From positions 310,001-374,000 of the forward strand of contig JAJDDD010000020.1 in the NCBI GenBank assembly GCA_029260495.1: DNA of 64,000 nucleotides, given 5' to 3'. The notes beneath the pieces were generated by a model. The model was not told where the DNA came from. It made no database searches and was given only the letters and a program-made list of their open reading frames with translations. Numbering within the stretch: position 1 is the first letter of the stretch; each line of letters starts with the position of its first letter. Positions 41,546-53,100 of the stretch are shown here, piece after piece. The position numbers and the translations under genes were made by a program. This stretch comes from Phycisphaerales bacterium. GTDB taxonomy: Bacteria; Planctomycetota; Phycisphaerae; Phycisphaerales; UBA1924.

Positions 41546-42337
41546 TTATGACTCAGCTCCCATCAGGAGTCGCTCGAACAGTTCCTTTGACCGCGCCAGC
41601 CCCTTGGTGACGTCGCCGGAGCCTCGATAATCGAGAGCGACGGCGCCATCGTATCCGACGCTGCGAAGACCTTCGGCGCAGACCTCAAGATCGTAGGCAT
41701 CGTGAACGCCGGCTTTGTTGAACTTCACGGTGGAGGCGGAGACAACGGGCGCGTAGGGGGACAGGCGCCGGAGGTAGGCGACCGGGTCTTCTGAGGCGGC
41801 GGCGGCCTGGAAATCAGGCATTGACCCGATGCGGAATCCCCCCACTTTCTTGATGAGGTCGGTGGCGCGCTCGGGAGTTTCGGTGAGGCCTTTCATCGGG
41901 GCGATCAGAAGACTGAGATCAAGGCGTTCGGCGCGAGTGGCGAGGGGGCGCATTCGCTTGGCGGCGAGCTCCATGGCGACATCCGTCGCGGGGCCGGCGA
42001 TGGACATCGCGGCGGAGCTGCACCCGAGCCGATGGGCGGCTGTCAGAACGCGGTCGAGCCTGTCGATGGAGGTCATGGCCTGTTCAACGCCCTCAATGCC
42101 GAGGGGATGGGCCTCGGACTCGATGAGCGTGAGGACGGGGCAGGACGCTTTGTCAGAGGCGTCGCGGAAGGCGTCGAGATCGCGGAGATCGGCTCCTCTG
42201 AGGAAATCTGTGGGGGCGACGAGTCCGCGCAACCCCAGCTCCTCATGCGCAATGCGCGGGAGATCTGCAAGGGTGACGCCCGCCGAGCCGGAAAGCACAT
42301 CCTTGCGATACGAACTCGCTGCGAGAACAAGTAGCAT
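41546..42337 (-). CDS. TIM-barrel sugar-phosphate isomerase/epimerase-like protein
   Basis: A 263-residue protein whose strand-helix pattern matches xylose isomerase-like TIM barrels (AP endonuclease 2 superfamily): 'LGLRGLVAPTDF', 'AAHRLGCSSAAMSIAG', 'LSLLIAPMKG', 'VVSASTVKFNKAGVHDAY' and C-terminal 'SVGYDGAVALDYRGSGD'. The Glu/His metal ligands of classical members are only partly recognisable, so the activity is uncertain. ATG 42337 is used; a TTG lies one codon upstream. Confidence 0.72.
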   Translation of the reverse strand: MLLVLAASSYRKDVLSGSAGVTLADLPRIAHEELGLRGLVAPTDFLRGADLRDLDAFRDASDKASCPVLTLIESEAHPLGIEGVEQAMTSIDRLDRVLTAAHRLGCSSAAMSIAGPATDVAMELAAKRMRPLATRAERLDLSLLIAPMKGLTETPERATDLIKKVGGFRIGSMPDFQAAAASEDPVAYLRRLSPYAPVVSASTVKFNKAGVHDAYDLEVCAEGLRSVGYDGAVALDYRGSGDVTKGLARSKELFERLLMGAES

Positions 42338-42523
42338 CAAACCCTCGGCGGCACTCTACCCGGATGGGCGTCGATGTGAAACCGGGGGCCGGATGGGCGG
42401 CCGAGCGGGTGAGTTTGCTGTGGTCCACGCCTTGCCACGTCCGGCGCCTCGGCTAGCATGACGCTCGGGCCCGATGGTCGCGGGCCGATTGCAGCACCAA
42501 CTCGATTCGCATCGGGAGACGAT

Positions 42524-42901
42524 ATGCCCAGCCCCTCTGATCGCAGGTATACGGATTCGCACGAATGGCACAAGCTCACGGGCGAAACACTGACGCTGGG
42601 CCTGACGAAGCACGCGGTCGAGGAGCTGACGGACATCACCTATGTGGAGATGAAGCCGGCGGGGACTGAAATTGAACCCGGGAGTGAAGTCGGGGAAGTT
42701 GAGTCCGTGAAGGCAACGAGCGAGGTCTACTGCGCCGTGGGCGGCGAGATCATTGAAATAAACGACAAGCTGATGGATGATCCGTCGCTCCTCAATAACG
42801 ACCCCTATGAAGAGGGATGGCTGGTTCGGCTGCGCGTCACAGATGCGAGCACATTGGACGAGTTGATGTCCGGCGAGGCGTACGACGAGCGGTACGGTTG
42901 A
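42524..42901 (+). CDS. gcvH: Glycine cleavage system H protein
   Basis: A 125-residue lipoyl carrier. 'RRYTDSHEWHKLTGETLTLG' opens the family fold, and the lipoylated Lys is in 'GEVESVKATSEVYC'. 'INDKLMDDPSLLNNDPYEEGW' and 'DELMSGEAYDE' complete it. GcvH shuttles the aminomethyl group between P, T and L proteins. ATG 42524 is preceded by GGGAG. gcvT is in the same window, 15.5 kb away on the same strand; gcvP is absent here. Confidence 0.95.
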   Translation: MPSPSDRRYTDSHEWHKLTGETLTLGLTKHAVEELTDITYVEMKPAGTEIEPGSEVGEVESVKATSEVYCAVGGEIIEINDKLMDDPSLLNNDPYEEGWLVRLRVTDASTLDELMSGEAYDERYG

Positions 42902-43032
42902 GAGAGCCGGCGGCTCAGGGTCGGTCTCAAACGAAGGAGAAGTGCGGAGCTGTGCCAGTTGCTGCGCGAAATTCCGGCGCGCGGGCGACGAATGAATCTT
43001 CAGGCGGCGAAGCCTCGCGCGCAGGAGATGCG

Positions 43033-43761
43033 ATGGTTCGATGCGTGGATGTTCATAAGAGCTACCAGCTCGGCCAGCGACGGGTTGAGGCGCTGCGCGG
43101 CCTGAGCCTGGAAATTAATGAGAGCGGGTTCTACGGCGTCATGGGCGCTTCGGGCAGCGGCAAATCGACGCTGCTCCATCTCATCGCGGCGCTGGACACA
43201 CCAGATCAGGGCGAGGTCTCTATCTCGGGCCGACGGATCAATGATCTTTCAGAGCGCGAGCTTACCATGTTCCGCAGGCGCGAGATCGGGATTATATTTC
43301 AGCAGTTCAATCTGATTCCAACGATGACGGCGAAGCAAAATGTGCAGCTGCCCGGCCTTCTGGCAGGTGAGTCACAAAAACAACTTGATGATCGCAGTGA
43401 TGAGTTGCTTGAGGCGCTGGGTGTTGGAGATCGGAAAGGGCATCGACCTGATGCGCTTTCAGGTGGCGAACAGCAGCGAGTTGCGATTGCGCGGGCTCTG
43501 TTTTTTTCACCGGGACTGTTGCTGGCGGACGAGCCAACGGGCAATCTGGATTCGCGATCTAGTGACGAGCTCTGGGCCCTCCTCGCGGAAATCGCACAAC
43601 AGCACGACCTGACTGTTGTAATGGTGACGCATGAACCGTCGGCGGCGACACACTGCCGACGGATTTTCGTGTTGAACGACGGCGTCATCACCGGTCACTT
43701 TGAAACGGAAGGACTCGATGTCAGCGGCGTGGCGACTCGCTATCAACAGCTTGTCGGGTAG
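43033..43761 (+). CDS. LolD/MacB-type ABC transporter ATP-binding protein
   Basis: A 242-residue ATPase. Walker A 'GASGSGKST', Q-loop 'IIFQQFNLIPTMTAKQNV', signature 'LSGGEQQRVAIARAL', Walker B 'LLLADEPTGNLD' and H-loop 'MVTHE' are all intact. The sequence belongs to the LolD/MacB/FtsE-like group that pairs with FtsX-type permeases. ATG 43033, with AGGAG upstream, is chosen over earlier in-frame starts because 'MVRCVDVHKSYQLG' is the normal N-terminus. It overlaps the permease gene by 44 bp. Confidence 0.93.
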   Translation: MVRCVDVHKSYQLGQRRVEALRGLSLEINESGFYGVMGASGSGKSTLLHLIAALDTPDQGEVSISGRRINDLSERELTMFRRREIGIIFQQFNLIPTMTAKQNVQLPGLLAGESQKQLDDRSDELLEALGVGDRKGHRPDALSGGEQQRVAIARALFFSPGLLLADEPTGNLDSRSSDELWALLAEIAQQHDLTVVMVTHEPSAATHCRRIFVLNDGVITGHFETEGLDVSGVATRYQQLVG

Positions 43762-46279
43762 GCGCCTGCGAACAGGCCTGCTCGCGACTGCGGTCGCGCT
43801 GGCGACGGCGCTGGTCGTTGCTGTGGGGTGCGCGATTGCTTCGCTCAACGCTGCGATGGAGCTGCGCCTTGAAACAACAATCGGCAGCGCCGACGGAAAA
43901 GTGAAACACGTCGGCGGCAGGCCTTTTGAGGCGAGTGTGCTGGAGAGCGTGCTGGGGTGGGAGGAAGTGCGCATCGCAGCGCCGCGCGCGCAAGGAGCGG
44001 TTCCGCTGATCAACCCCAAAACAGGCGCGACGGAGGTCGCGGTGGGGATCGGAGGCGATCCGGAGCTGGAGTTTCAGATTCATCGGCCGAACCTGACTGC
44101 CGGCAGAGCGGTCGCGCGCGACGGCGAGATTATGATCGAAACGCGCACGGCGCGCAAGCTGAGTGTGGGTGTCGGCGATCGGGTGCATGTGCATCAGTTC
44201 GGGCCGGTGATTGAACTCGAGGTGGTGGGTGTGACACTCCCCTCGCCGATGGCCCAACTTCAGCGGCCGGTGGCGAACCTCTCGCTCGCAACATTGAGCG
44301 AGATAACCGGAACCGCGAACAAGCTTTCTTCGATCTTCATTGAGCTCGAGCCGGACGAGGACGCGATGATGTTCGCTCAGCGGCGGACGGCTGACCTTCC
44401 CGAAGGGATCGCAGTGCATCCGACGGTGCGCGTCAGTTCGGGGCTTGGGAACAATGTGAAGTCATTCAACCTGGCGCTCATCGTGATTTCGATCATTACG
44501 TTCCTGGGCGCGTCGTTCATTGTGCTGACAGGGCTTACAACGAATGTGATTGAGAAGCAGCGAGAGCTGGCGATCGTTCGCTGTATTGGCGGTTCGGTAG
44601 GGCAGATCGGCTGGGCCCAGCTTTTTATTGGCGCGATCGTGGGTGTTATTGGCGCGCTCGCGGGGTTGCCGATCGGCGTGTTTCTCGCGTGGGTCGCGAC
44701 GGTGATATTCCCCGAACAGCTTCAAGCCGGCCTGCGCTTGTCGGGACTTGGATTGACACTGGCGCTGTGTGGGGCGATGTGCGCAGGCTTGCTGGGCGCC
44801 AGTTGGCCGGCAATTCTGGCGGGAAGGACATCGCCGCTCACGGCGCTAGCCTCACGAGCAAAACCTCCCAGTAAACTTGCGATTCCGATACTGACAGTCG
44901 CGGGCCTGCTCTTGATCTTTGCGCAGTATGCGATGGCGTTTTGGCCGGATGATGTTCAGATTTCCTACTGGCTGACGATTGGATTTGGGCTCGCGGCCAT
45001 GTACACAGGGTATTTCCTGCTTGGACCTCCGGTGTCGCGCGTGCTGGGGCATGTGATCGGACCGGCTCTCTCGCGGATGCTTCGCTTACCCAAGGGCTTG
45101 CTGGAGGGGGCGCTGGACGCGAAGCCAATTCGTCACGGCCTGACGGCTGGATCGCTGATGGTCGGCGTCGCGGTGCTGACCCAGCTTTGGACGGAAGGCT
45201 CAGCGATCACGCGGGACTGGGTGGGCGCGATCAACTTTCCCGATGCGTTTGTGCATGGATTGCAGGGGCTCACGCCTGAAGATCGGGCTCGGGTGGACGC
45301 GCTTCCCTTTGTTGAAGAAACGAGCGCCATCACCCTTGTGAACGTTGAAAACGACACCTTCGGCATCCGCGCGATCAACCAACTCGGAACACACTTCATC
45401 GCATTCGAGCCCGAGTCATTCCTGCGGATGACGAATCTACAGTGGATCGAAGGCGACCCCGCCTACGCGGCCCACCGGCTTAGCGAAGGTGGAGCGATTT
45501 GTGTGGCGCGCGAGTTCAAAATTGCAGGCGGATATTCGGTCGGCGACACATTCTCACTCAAGCATGAGGGGCAGGCGTTTGACTTTGAAATTGTCGGAGT
45601 CTTCACAAGCCCCGGGCTGGAGCTGGCGAGCAGGTACTTTGACATTGGCGATCAGTATTACAAGCAGTCGCTGCACGCGGTCTTCGGATCGCGGAAAGAC
45701 TTGATTGAGAAGTTCAAGAACGATGCGATCCATATGATTCAAGTTGATCTTGCAGATGATGTGGACGACGAGCAAGCGCTCAACGAGATGCGCAAAGCAC
45801 TGGGGAACACACTACTCACCGCCGGCTCCGGGCGCGAAATTAAGTCGATGATCACTTCGATCGGCGAAAGTTCAATGAAGATCATCTATGTCGTGGCGCT
45901 GGCCGCGGTGGTGATGGCGTGTTTCGGCGTCGGGAACATTGTGATCGCGGGGATTGACGCCCGGCGTTTTGAGTTTGGCGTGCTACGCGCAATCGGAGCG
46001 GAGGGGAAAACGCTCATGCGCCTCGTCTTGGCGGAGGTGATTGTGATCGCGCTGGCGGCATGCGTGCTGGGGACGGCGACGGGATTGCAAGGTGCAGCGA
46101 CCGGGCTCATGTTTCAGCGGGAGGTTCTGGGGCTGAGCCCGCGGTTTATCGCGCCGATCGGGCCGATCGCGATTGGATGGGCGATGCTGATCTCACTCAC
46201 ACTGCTGGCGGCGGCGCCCGCAGCGGTGGCGCTGGCCCGGCGGGCGCCTCGGGAGCTTCTTGCAGCAACGCGCGGCTGA
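43718..46279 (+). CDS. FtsX-like/MacB-type ABC permease
   Basis: An 853-residue permease. The order is: N-terminal helix (about 20-42), a large periplasmic region, three helices around 255-370, two to three more around 390-460, a second periplasmic region (about 490-700) and three C-terminal helices (about 715-840). The duplicated FtsX-type topology and motif 'VIEKQRELAIVRCIGGSVGQ' / 'ARRFEFGVLRAIGAEGKTLM' are typical of LolCE/MacB-like mechanotransmission transporters for lipoproteins or other envelope substrates. ATG 43718, preceded by GGAAGGA, starts inside the ATPase gene. Confidence 0.9.
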   Translation: MSAAWRLAINSLSGRRLRTGLLATAVALATALVVAVGCAIASLNAAMELRLETTIGSADGKVKHVGGRPFEASVLESVLGWEEVRIAAPRAQGAVPLINPKTGATEVAVGIGGDPELEFQIHRPNLTAGRAVARDGEIMIETRTARKLSVGVGDRVHVHQFGPVIELEVVGVTLPSPMAQLQRPVANLSLATLSEITGTANKLSSIFIELEPDEDAMMFAQRRTADLPEGIAVHPTVRVSSGLGNNVKSFNLALIVISIITFLGASFIVLTGLTTNVIEKQRELAIVRCIGGSVGQIGWAQLFIGAIVGVIGALAGLPIGVFLAWVATVIFPEQLQAGLRLSGLGLTLALCGAMCAGLLGASWPAILAGRTSPLTALASRAKPPSKLAIPILTVAGLLLIFAQYAMAFWPDDVQISYWLTIGFGLAAMYTGYFLLGPPVSRVLGHVIGPALSRMLRLPKGLLEGALDAKPIRHGLTAGSLMVGVAVLTQLWTEGSAITRDWVGAINFPDAFVHGLQGLTPEDRARVDALPFVEETSAITLVNVENDTFGIRAINQLGTHFIAFEPESFLRMTNLQWIEGDPAYAAHRLSEGGAICVAREFKIAGGYSVGDTFSLKHEGQAFDFEIVGVFTSPGLELASRYFDIGDQYYKQSLHAVFGSRKDLIEKFKNDAIHMIQVDLADDVDDEQALNEMRKALGNTLLTAGSGREIKSMITSIGESSMKIIYVVALAAVVMACFGVGNIVIAGIDARRFEFGVLRAIGAEGKTLMRLVLAEVIVIALAACVLGTATGLQGAATGLMFQREVLGLSPRFIAPIGPIAIGWAMLISLTLLAAAPAAVALARRAPRELLAATRG

Positions 46280-46332
46280 ATTGATCGCAGCAGGATCAGA
46301 ACCGAACCCGTTTCGTTCATACACTTTGCCCA

Positions 46333-48483
46333 ATGCTGGTTCATCCTTCCAGGCCGTTTGAGATTATTTCGGAGATGACGCCGACAGGCGATCAGCCCGA
46401 GGCGATCAACGCGCTCACGGAGCAGGTGCTCTACGGGAAGAACGCAATGTGCCTGCTCGGCGCGACCGGGACGGGAAAAACATTCACGATGGCGCACGTC
46501 ATCCAGAGGGTGCAAAAGCCGACCCTGATTCTGAGCCACAACAAGACCCTCGCAGCTCAGCTCTTCGAGGAGATGCGCGAGCTCTTCCCGAACAACGCGG
46601 TGTGCTACTTCGTAAGCTACTACGACTATTACCAGCCCGAGGCGTACATCCCGCAGCGCGACATTTACATCGAGAAGGATGCGTCGCGCAATGATGAGCT
46701 GGATCGGCTGCGACTGGCTGCGACGAGCAGCCTGATGGGGCGCGGCGATTGCATAATTGTCGCATCGGTTTCGTGCATTTTCGGCCTGGGTTCACCTGAT
46801 GAATACAAGAAAAAGGTGCTCAGCATCACACGCGGAGCGACGCTCGATCGGCGCGCCTTCCTGCTCGCTCTCGCCGACATGCAATACCAGCGCAACGATA
46901 TTGAGTTCCAACGCGGTCGGTATCGCGTGCGCGGGGACACGATTGAAATATTTCCGGCCTACGAGCAGTTTGCGATTCGACTCGAGCTGTTCGGCGATGA
47001 GATCGAAGCGATCCAGCTCATCAACCCAACCTCAGGCGAGGAACTCGCACAAGAGAAACAGTTCTTCCTCTATCCAGCCGTTCATTATGTGCTGCCTGAG
47101 GATCGGGTGGAAGCCGCGATCGCGAGCATTCGCAAGGAGCTCGATGAGCAGGCGCTTCGCCTTCGTTCTGAAGGAAAGCTGCTCGAGGCGCAGCGGTTGC
47201 TTGCGCGCACGAAATATGACATCGAGATGATTCAGGAAGTGGGGTATTGCTCCGGAATCGAGAACTATTCAAGACATCTGGATGGGCGTCCGCCCGGCGC
47301 CAAGCCTTTTACTTTGCTGGATTACTTTGATTACACACCGCCGGCGCCTGCGTCGGCGCCTTCGGGCGGCGCGGACTGGCTGTGCATGATTGATGAGAGC
47401 CATGTGACCATGCCGCAGGTGCGCGCGATGTTTAACGGCGATCAGGCCCGCAAGCGCGTCCTGGTGGAGCATGGGTTTCGACTCCCCAGCGCCCTGGACA
47501 ACCGGCCGTTGCGCTTTGAGGAGTTTGAAGCTGTCGTCGAACAAATGGTCTTCGTCAGCGCGACGCCGGCGCCCTATGAACTGGAGCGGTGCGGCGGCGA
47601 GGTTGTCGAGCAGGTAATCCGGCCGACCGGCCTCGTTGATCCTGAAATTGAAATCAGGCCCGCGCGAGGGCAAGTGACGGACCTCATGGAGCGGTGTCGG
47701 GAGCAGATTGAGCTTGGACAACGCATTCTTGTGACAGCGCTCACAAAAAGACTCTGCGAAGATCTGACCACATTTCTGGCTGATCATGACCTGCGCGTGC
47801 GGTATCTCCACAGCGAGATAGAGACGCTGGAGCGCATTGAGATTCTGCGCGATCTGCGCGCCGGCGAGTTTGACATTCTCGTGGGCGTGAACCTGCTGCG
47901 CGAGGGGCTTGATCTGCCTGAGGTGTCTCTGGTGTGCATTCTCGATGCGGACAAAACAGGATTTCTGCGCAGCGCGACATCGTTGATCCAGCAGATGGGC
48001 CGGGCAGCGCGGAATGTGAACTCAAAGGTAATCTTGTACGCAGACGCAATGACTCCGGCTATGCAATCCGCGATCGAGGAAACTGAGCGACGGCGAACAA
48101 AACAGCTTGCGCACAACAAGAAACATGGGATTACACCAACGCAGGTGCAGAAAGCGATCCGGCGCGGTATTGAGCTTGAGCTCAAGGCCCATCGCACCGC
48201 GCGTGAGGCGATCGCAGCTGATGAGCCCGAATATGAAGTTGACGAAATGGTGCGGATTCTCGAAACGGAAATGCTCGAAGCAGCTGAAGAGCTTGAGTTT
48301 GAGCAGGCAGGCAGGCTGCGAGATCAGATTGCGCACATCAAACGTGCGAGCGCCACAAAAAGAGTTCGGCGATCAGAAATTGAAAAGGCAGCCATGACCA
48401 AGAATGCGCGAGATCGCACGCTTCCCGGCGCGCCGGGCTCGCACCCGCGCAAGTCTGGCAGAAAAAAACGTGGCGGACGGTGA
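46333..48483 (+). CDS. uvrB: Excinuclease ABC subunit B
   Basis: A 716-residue helicase-like repair protein. Walker A '[15 protein letters not shown]', the beta-hairpin '[20 protein letters not shown]' for strand insertion, '[11 protein letters not shown]' and the motif VI region '[19 protein letters not shown]' are intact. A C-terminal UvrC-binding UVR motif is visible ('[20 protein letters not shown]'). It is longer than E. coli UvrB (673) because of a basic tail. With UvrA it recognises and verifies bulky DNA damage. No SOS-like box is obvious upstream. Confidence 0.97.
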   Translation: MLVHPSRPFEIISEMTPTGDQPEAINALTEQVLYGKNAMCLLGATGTGKTFTMAHVIQRVQKPTLILSHNKTLAAQLFEEMRELFPNNAVCYFVSYYDYYQPEAYIPQRDIYIEKDASRNDELDRLRLAATSSLMGRGDCIIVASVSCIFGLGSPDEYKKKVLSITRGATLDRRAFLLALADMQYQRNDIEFQRGRYRVRGDTIEIFPAYEQFAIRLELFGDEIEAIQLINPTSGEELAQEKQFFLYPAVHYVLPEDRVEAAIASIRKELDEQALRLRSEGKLLEAQRLLARTKYDIEMIQEVGYCSGIENYSRHLDGRPPGAKPFTLLDYFDYTPPAPASAPSGGADWLCMIDESHVTMPQVRAMFNGDQARKRVLVEHGFRLPSALDNRPLRFEEFEAVVEQMVFVSATPAPYELERCGGEVVEQVIRPTGLVDPEIEIRPARGQVTDLMERCREQIELGQRILVTALTKRLCEDLTTFLADHDLRVRYLHSEIETLERIEILRDLRAGEFDILVGVNLLREGLDLPEVSLVCILDADKTGFLRSATSLIQQMGRAARNVNSKVILYADAMTPAMQSAIEETERRRTKQLAHNKKHGITPTQVQKAIRRGIELELKAHRTAREAIAADEPEYEVDEMVRILETEMLEAAEELEFEQAGRLRDQIAHIKRASATKRVRRSEIEKAAMTKNARDRTLPGAPGSHPRKSGRKKRGGR

Positions 48484-48496
48484 ACCTCGCCCAAAG

Positions 48497-49972
48497 TCAT
48501 TCGCTGGCGGATTCATCAATCGCAGCAAGAAGGTCGCCCAAATGGGTTTCGTAGTGACGCCACCTCTCGACCGATGTCGTATAGACCGGCTGGCGCACCT
48601 GATCCATGCTGTTCGTGTTGGCGATGCGCTTGGTTTCGTAGAACCTCAAGCACGCATTGTCCCATTCGAGCCCAACAAAGGAAACCAGCCTGCGGCTTAC
48701 CGTTTCCTGATCCTTAATGAGCTCTTCATATGAAACATCCATAATCGGCAGGTCAATCGTCGTCTTCCAGTGGCGCATGAGTCGCCGATAGTCATTGTAA
48801 TAGGCGCCAAGGCTCTTAAGATTGTACGCGTACGGAATGGAGCCCCTGAACTTGTGAAAATAGCAGGACAGGCACGTGTCGATCGGATTCCGCGTGCAAT
48901 GAATAATCCGCGCCGAAGGAAACAGGCACGCGATCATCCCAAGCCTGATGAAGTTGTCCGGCAGCTTGTCGATGAAGCGGCTTGCCTGGTCAGCCCCGGT
49001 TGCCTTGAGATACCACGCACTTGCGGAGGCAACGGTTTTCTCAGTCAGCTTCTCCGGTTGATTAAAAAATATTCCAAGAGATGGGTCCATCTTCGGCGCC
49101 AGCCGATGCGCAACCTGGGGAAGCTCGATTCTCTCGCCGCCAGCCTGGACCGCGGGGTGACTCGCAAGAATCTGCTCGACCAGCGTTGTGCCTGACCTCG
49201 CCATTCCGACAATAAAAATAGGCGATTCAACCGAACGTCCCTTCGACGCATCTGCGATCGCTTCTCGACTCCAGCTTTCGATCGTCTCATCAATCCGCTG
49301 TCTGTGCTTGTGCGCATCAAACGGAGCGGGGACCATCTCGTTAGCCTCCCTGAACGCCGCGAAGGCGTCTTCGTATTCACCCAGTTTGTCGAGTGACGCC
49401 CCAAGCGTAAAGAGTAGGTGCGTCCGCAAGTGACTCCCGAGCTCTTGATTTTCAAGCTGGCGACGAATCACAGCGGCAGCTAGTTCATGTCGCTTGGAGC
49501 GCGCACAAGCGGTCGCGTATGCCAACGCCAGCCACGGCGCTTTCGCATCCTTCCCCTTTTCAATCAGCGGGGCGAGCAGATCATGCGCTTCGTCAGCCCG
49601 CCCAAATGCGCACAAAAGATCACTCTTGTACGCCAGCAGTTCGGTGTGATCGGATCGCAGACGAAGCCCAGTGTCAATGTTGACGAGCGCTTCATCAAAT
49701 CGACCCTCCATGCGGTCGCACGCCGCCAAATCGCGGTACGCCTCAGCCAGTGCTGGCTGAAGCGCCAGGGCGCGCTTGAGCGTCTCGCGAGCGAGAGGAA
49801 CGCTCCCCGCCTGGGACTGGGCCGATCCGAGCAGCCGCAACAGCCTGGCGTCCCGGCGCCGAAGCTGGCTCAGCGGATGAAGCAACGCAACGGCGCCCGC
49901 AAAGTCTCCGCGGTCATATCGCGCCGTCGCTTCACGAAAGTGCGCTTCCTGCTGTTGGCGTGGCATCGTCAT
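48497..49972 (-). CDS. TPR-sulfotransferase
   Basis: A 491-residue protein. TPR units occupy about residues 10-220 ('AEAYRDLAACDRMEGRFDEA' and others). A PAPS-dependent sulfotransferase domain follows: 5'-phosphosulfate loop 'PIFIVGMARSGTTLVEQIL' (about 250-268) and 3'-phosphate motif 'IIHCTRNPIDTCLSCYFHKF' (about 355-374). Fusions of this kind are common in marine bacteria and planctomycetes; the acceptor may be a protein tyrosine or a glycan. It lies between uvrB (convergent, 13-bp gap) and uvrA (divergent). Confidence 0.9.
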   Translation of the reverse strand: MTMPRQQQEAHFREATARYDRGDFAGAVALLHPLSQLRRRDARLLRLLGSAQSQAGSVPLARETLKRALALQPALAEAYRDLAACDRMEGRFDEALVNIDTGLRLRSDHTELLAYKSDLLCAFGRADEAHDLLAPLIEKGKDAKAPWLALAYATACARSKRHELAAAVIRRQLENQELGSHLRTHLLFTLGASLDKLGEYEDAFAAFREANEMVPAPFDAHKHRQRIDETIESWSREAIADASKGRSVESPIFIVGMARSGTTLVEQILASHPAVQAGGERIELPQVAHRLAPKMDPSLGIFFNQPEKLTEKTVASASAWYLKATGADQASRFIDKLPDNFIRLGMIACLFPSARIIHCTRNPIDTCLSCYFHKFRGSIPYAYNLKSLGAYYNDYRRLMRHWKTTIDLPIMDVSYEELIKDQETVSRRLVSFVGLEWDNACLRFYETKRIANTNSMDQVRQPVYTTSVERWRHYETHLGDLLAAIDESASE

Positions 49973-50111
49973 CGGGTCGCTCCAACCGGAAAGATAGCGA
50001 CGCCAAGCCTTCTACGCCCGCGTACACTTGCCGGACTGCGACTGCTGACGCTGAAGCGGATCGGTCGGAACCTGTCGTTTGTACTGCACCTTGGCGAGAA
50101 GAGAGTTGAAC

Positions 50112-53100
50112 GTGGCCAAATCCCCCCGGCGCCCCGCTGGACAACCCGAACGAAGCATCCGTGTTCGCGGAGCGCGCGAGCATAATCTTCGCTCGATCGA
50201 TGTTGACATCCCGCGCGATCAGCTCGTTGTGGTGACCGGACTTTCGGGATCGGGGAAGTCATCGCTGGCCTTTGACACAATTTTTGCTGAGGGCCAGCGG
50301 AAATACATGGAATCGCTCTCTGCCTATGCCCGGCAGTTCCTCCAGCAACTTTCCAAACCCGATATTGATGACATCGAAGGATTGCCCCCCACCATCGCAA
50401 TTGAACAGCGATCAAGCGGGCACAATCCGCGCTCCACTGTCGCGACGAGCACGGAAATTTACGACTACCTTCGCCTGCTCTATGCGCGCTGCGGCGCCCC
50501 GACCTGCTGGAAGACGACCAGGACGAATCGCAACGGCGCCATCCTCGCCCGGTGCAGCAAACCAATCGAAGCAAGCGGCGCGACACAGATTGTCGACGCG
50601 GTGATGGACCTCCCCGCGAAGACCCGGCTCATGGCGCTCAGCCCGGTGGTGCGCGGAAAGAAAGGGCATCACAAGGACGTCGCGGAGGATCTGCAAAAGC
50701 AAGGTTTTATCCGCGCGCGCATTGATGGGGACATTCGTGATCTGCGCGAGGCGCTCAAGGAAGGCGGAGAAAACCCGCTGAATCTCGGGCGCTACGAGCG
50801 GCACTCCATCGAAGCGGTGGTCGATCGGCTTGTGATGTCCGCAGATGTGCGCTCGCGCTTGGCTGACTCTGTTGAAACGGCGCTGAAGCTGGGCGAAGGC
50901 GTTGTCATCATCGCGGTCGAGGAAGATGGCGACTGGACCGATCGGGTGTTCAGCGAGAAGCACGCCTGCGCAGCGCACCCTGAGTGCGCACTCGAAGAGC
51001 TTGAGCCTCGTCTTTTTTCCTTTAACTCACCGTATGGCGCCTGCCCGGCCTGCGACGGGCTCGGGACGATCAATGAGTTTGATGAAGCGATCATTGTGCC
51101 TGATGAAACACTGAGCTTGTCAGAGGGCGCCATCAAGCCCTGGGCGAAGAAAGGCCCGGTGCGGGTGTGGTTTTCTCGACGGCTTAAAAAATTCTGCAAG
51201 GCCTTCGGCGCGTCGTATACAGCGCCGCTGAAGGAGATGAAAGCAGAAACCCGGCAGATTCTGATTCATGGCGCTTCCGATGCGCAGCGCAAAAAACGCG
51301 GCGCGCGGTGGAAGGGCGTGCTCCCGATGGTGCAGGAGTGGTGGCAGACCACAGAGAGCCCGAGCATTAAGGAATGGCTCTCGGGTTTTCTCGCGGATAC
51401 GCCCTGTTCAACATGCCAGGGCGCCCGACTGCGCATCGAAGCGCTGAGCGTGCTGATGGAGAGCGGGACAGCGCTCCCTGATACGGTGGTCGCGCAGCGC
51501 CGGGCGCTCGGACTGACAAAAGATCCGCATCAGGTGACGATCGCGGATTTCACGCACCTCAACATCTCCACTGCCCTCGCGGTGGCGCGGTCGCTGAAAC
51601 TCTCAAAAGAGCAACTCCAGATTGCAGAACCGATCCTGCGCGAAATCGGGAATCGGCTGACATTCCTGGAATCGGTGGGCTTGGACTATTTGTCGCTGGA
51701 TCGAAAAATGGGAACGCTCTCCGGCGGCGAAGCTCAGCGAATTCGACTCGCGACGCAGATCGGCTCCGGGCTGGTGGGCTCCTGCTATGTGCTCGATGAG
51801 CCCACGATCGGGCTCCATCAGAAGGACAACGACCGGCTTATCGGCGCGCTGCGCCGGCTGACGAACATCGGAAACACGGTGATCGTCGTCGAGCACGATG
51901 AAGACATGATTCGCTCTGCGGACCACATCGTTGATGTCGGGCCGGGCCCAGGCGTGCATGGCGGACGGATTGTCGCGCAAGGGACAGCAAAGGACATTAT
52001 CGCGACCCCGGAATCACTGACAGGGCAGTATTTGTCAGGATCGCGCTCGATCGAAACGCCAACTGGCCGGCGCAAAATGAATGAAAAATCATCGATCACA
52101 GTCAAGGGGGCGCGGCACAACAACCTGAAGTCGATCGATGTGAACTTCCCACTGGGCGGGATTATCTGCGTGACGGGCGTGTCGGGATCAGGAAAATCCA
52201 CGCTGGTGAATGACATTCTGCTTCAGGCGGTTCGGAAAAAGCTGTACAGCTCGCGCGTGAAGATCGGCGAGCATACGCGCGTGACGGGGCTGCACAGGAT
52301 TGATCGCGTGATCGAGGTGGATCAGTCACCGATCGGCAGAACGCCTCGCTCAAACTCAGCGACATACACCAATGTCTTCGATGAAGTCCGCAAGGTCTTC
52401 ACCAAGACGAAGGAAGCGAAGATTCGCGGATACCTGCCGGGACGGTTCAGCTTTAACGTGAAGGGCGGTCGCTGTGAGGCGTGCCAGGGGCAGGGTGTGA
52501 AGAAGATCGAGATGCACTTCCTGCCCGATGTGTTTGTCGAGTGTGAGGTCTGCCAGGGGGCGCGGTACAACCGCGAGACTCTTGAAGTGACCTACCGCGG
52601 GCGCACAATTGCTGATGTGTTGCGCATGACGGTGGAGGATGCGTGTGAGTTTTTCGAGAATCACCCCAAGATTTTGCGCATTGTTGAATGCCTGCGCGAT
52701 GTCGGACTTGATTACATCCAGCTCGGACAACCCTCGACAACCCTCTCCGGCGGCGAAGCCCAGCGAATTAAACTCGCAGCGGAGCTCTCGAAGGGAACGG
52801 GCATTAATAGCGCCGCGGGGCACACGCTCTATATTCTTGATGAACCCACGACCGGGCTGCACTTTGAGGACATCCGCAAGCTGATGCTGGTGTTGAATCA
52901 GCTCGCCGATCGCGGGAACACGCTCGTCGTGATTGAGCACAATCTGGATGTCATCAAGTGTGCAGACTGGATTATCGACCTTGGGCCCCAGGGCGGGGAT
53001 CGGGGTGGAACGGTTGTGGCGTCGGGGACGCCTGAAGATGTGGCGCGCACGAAGGGGTCATACACCGGGGAATACCTGGCGCCTTTGGTGAAAACAAAAA

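Noticed and set aside
49973-50111. SOS/LexA-type operator upstream of uvrA
   Set aside because: No palindromic LexA-like box could be recognised in the short divergent region.
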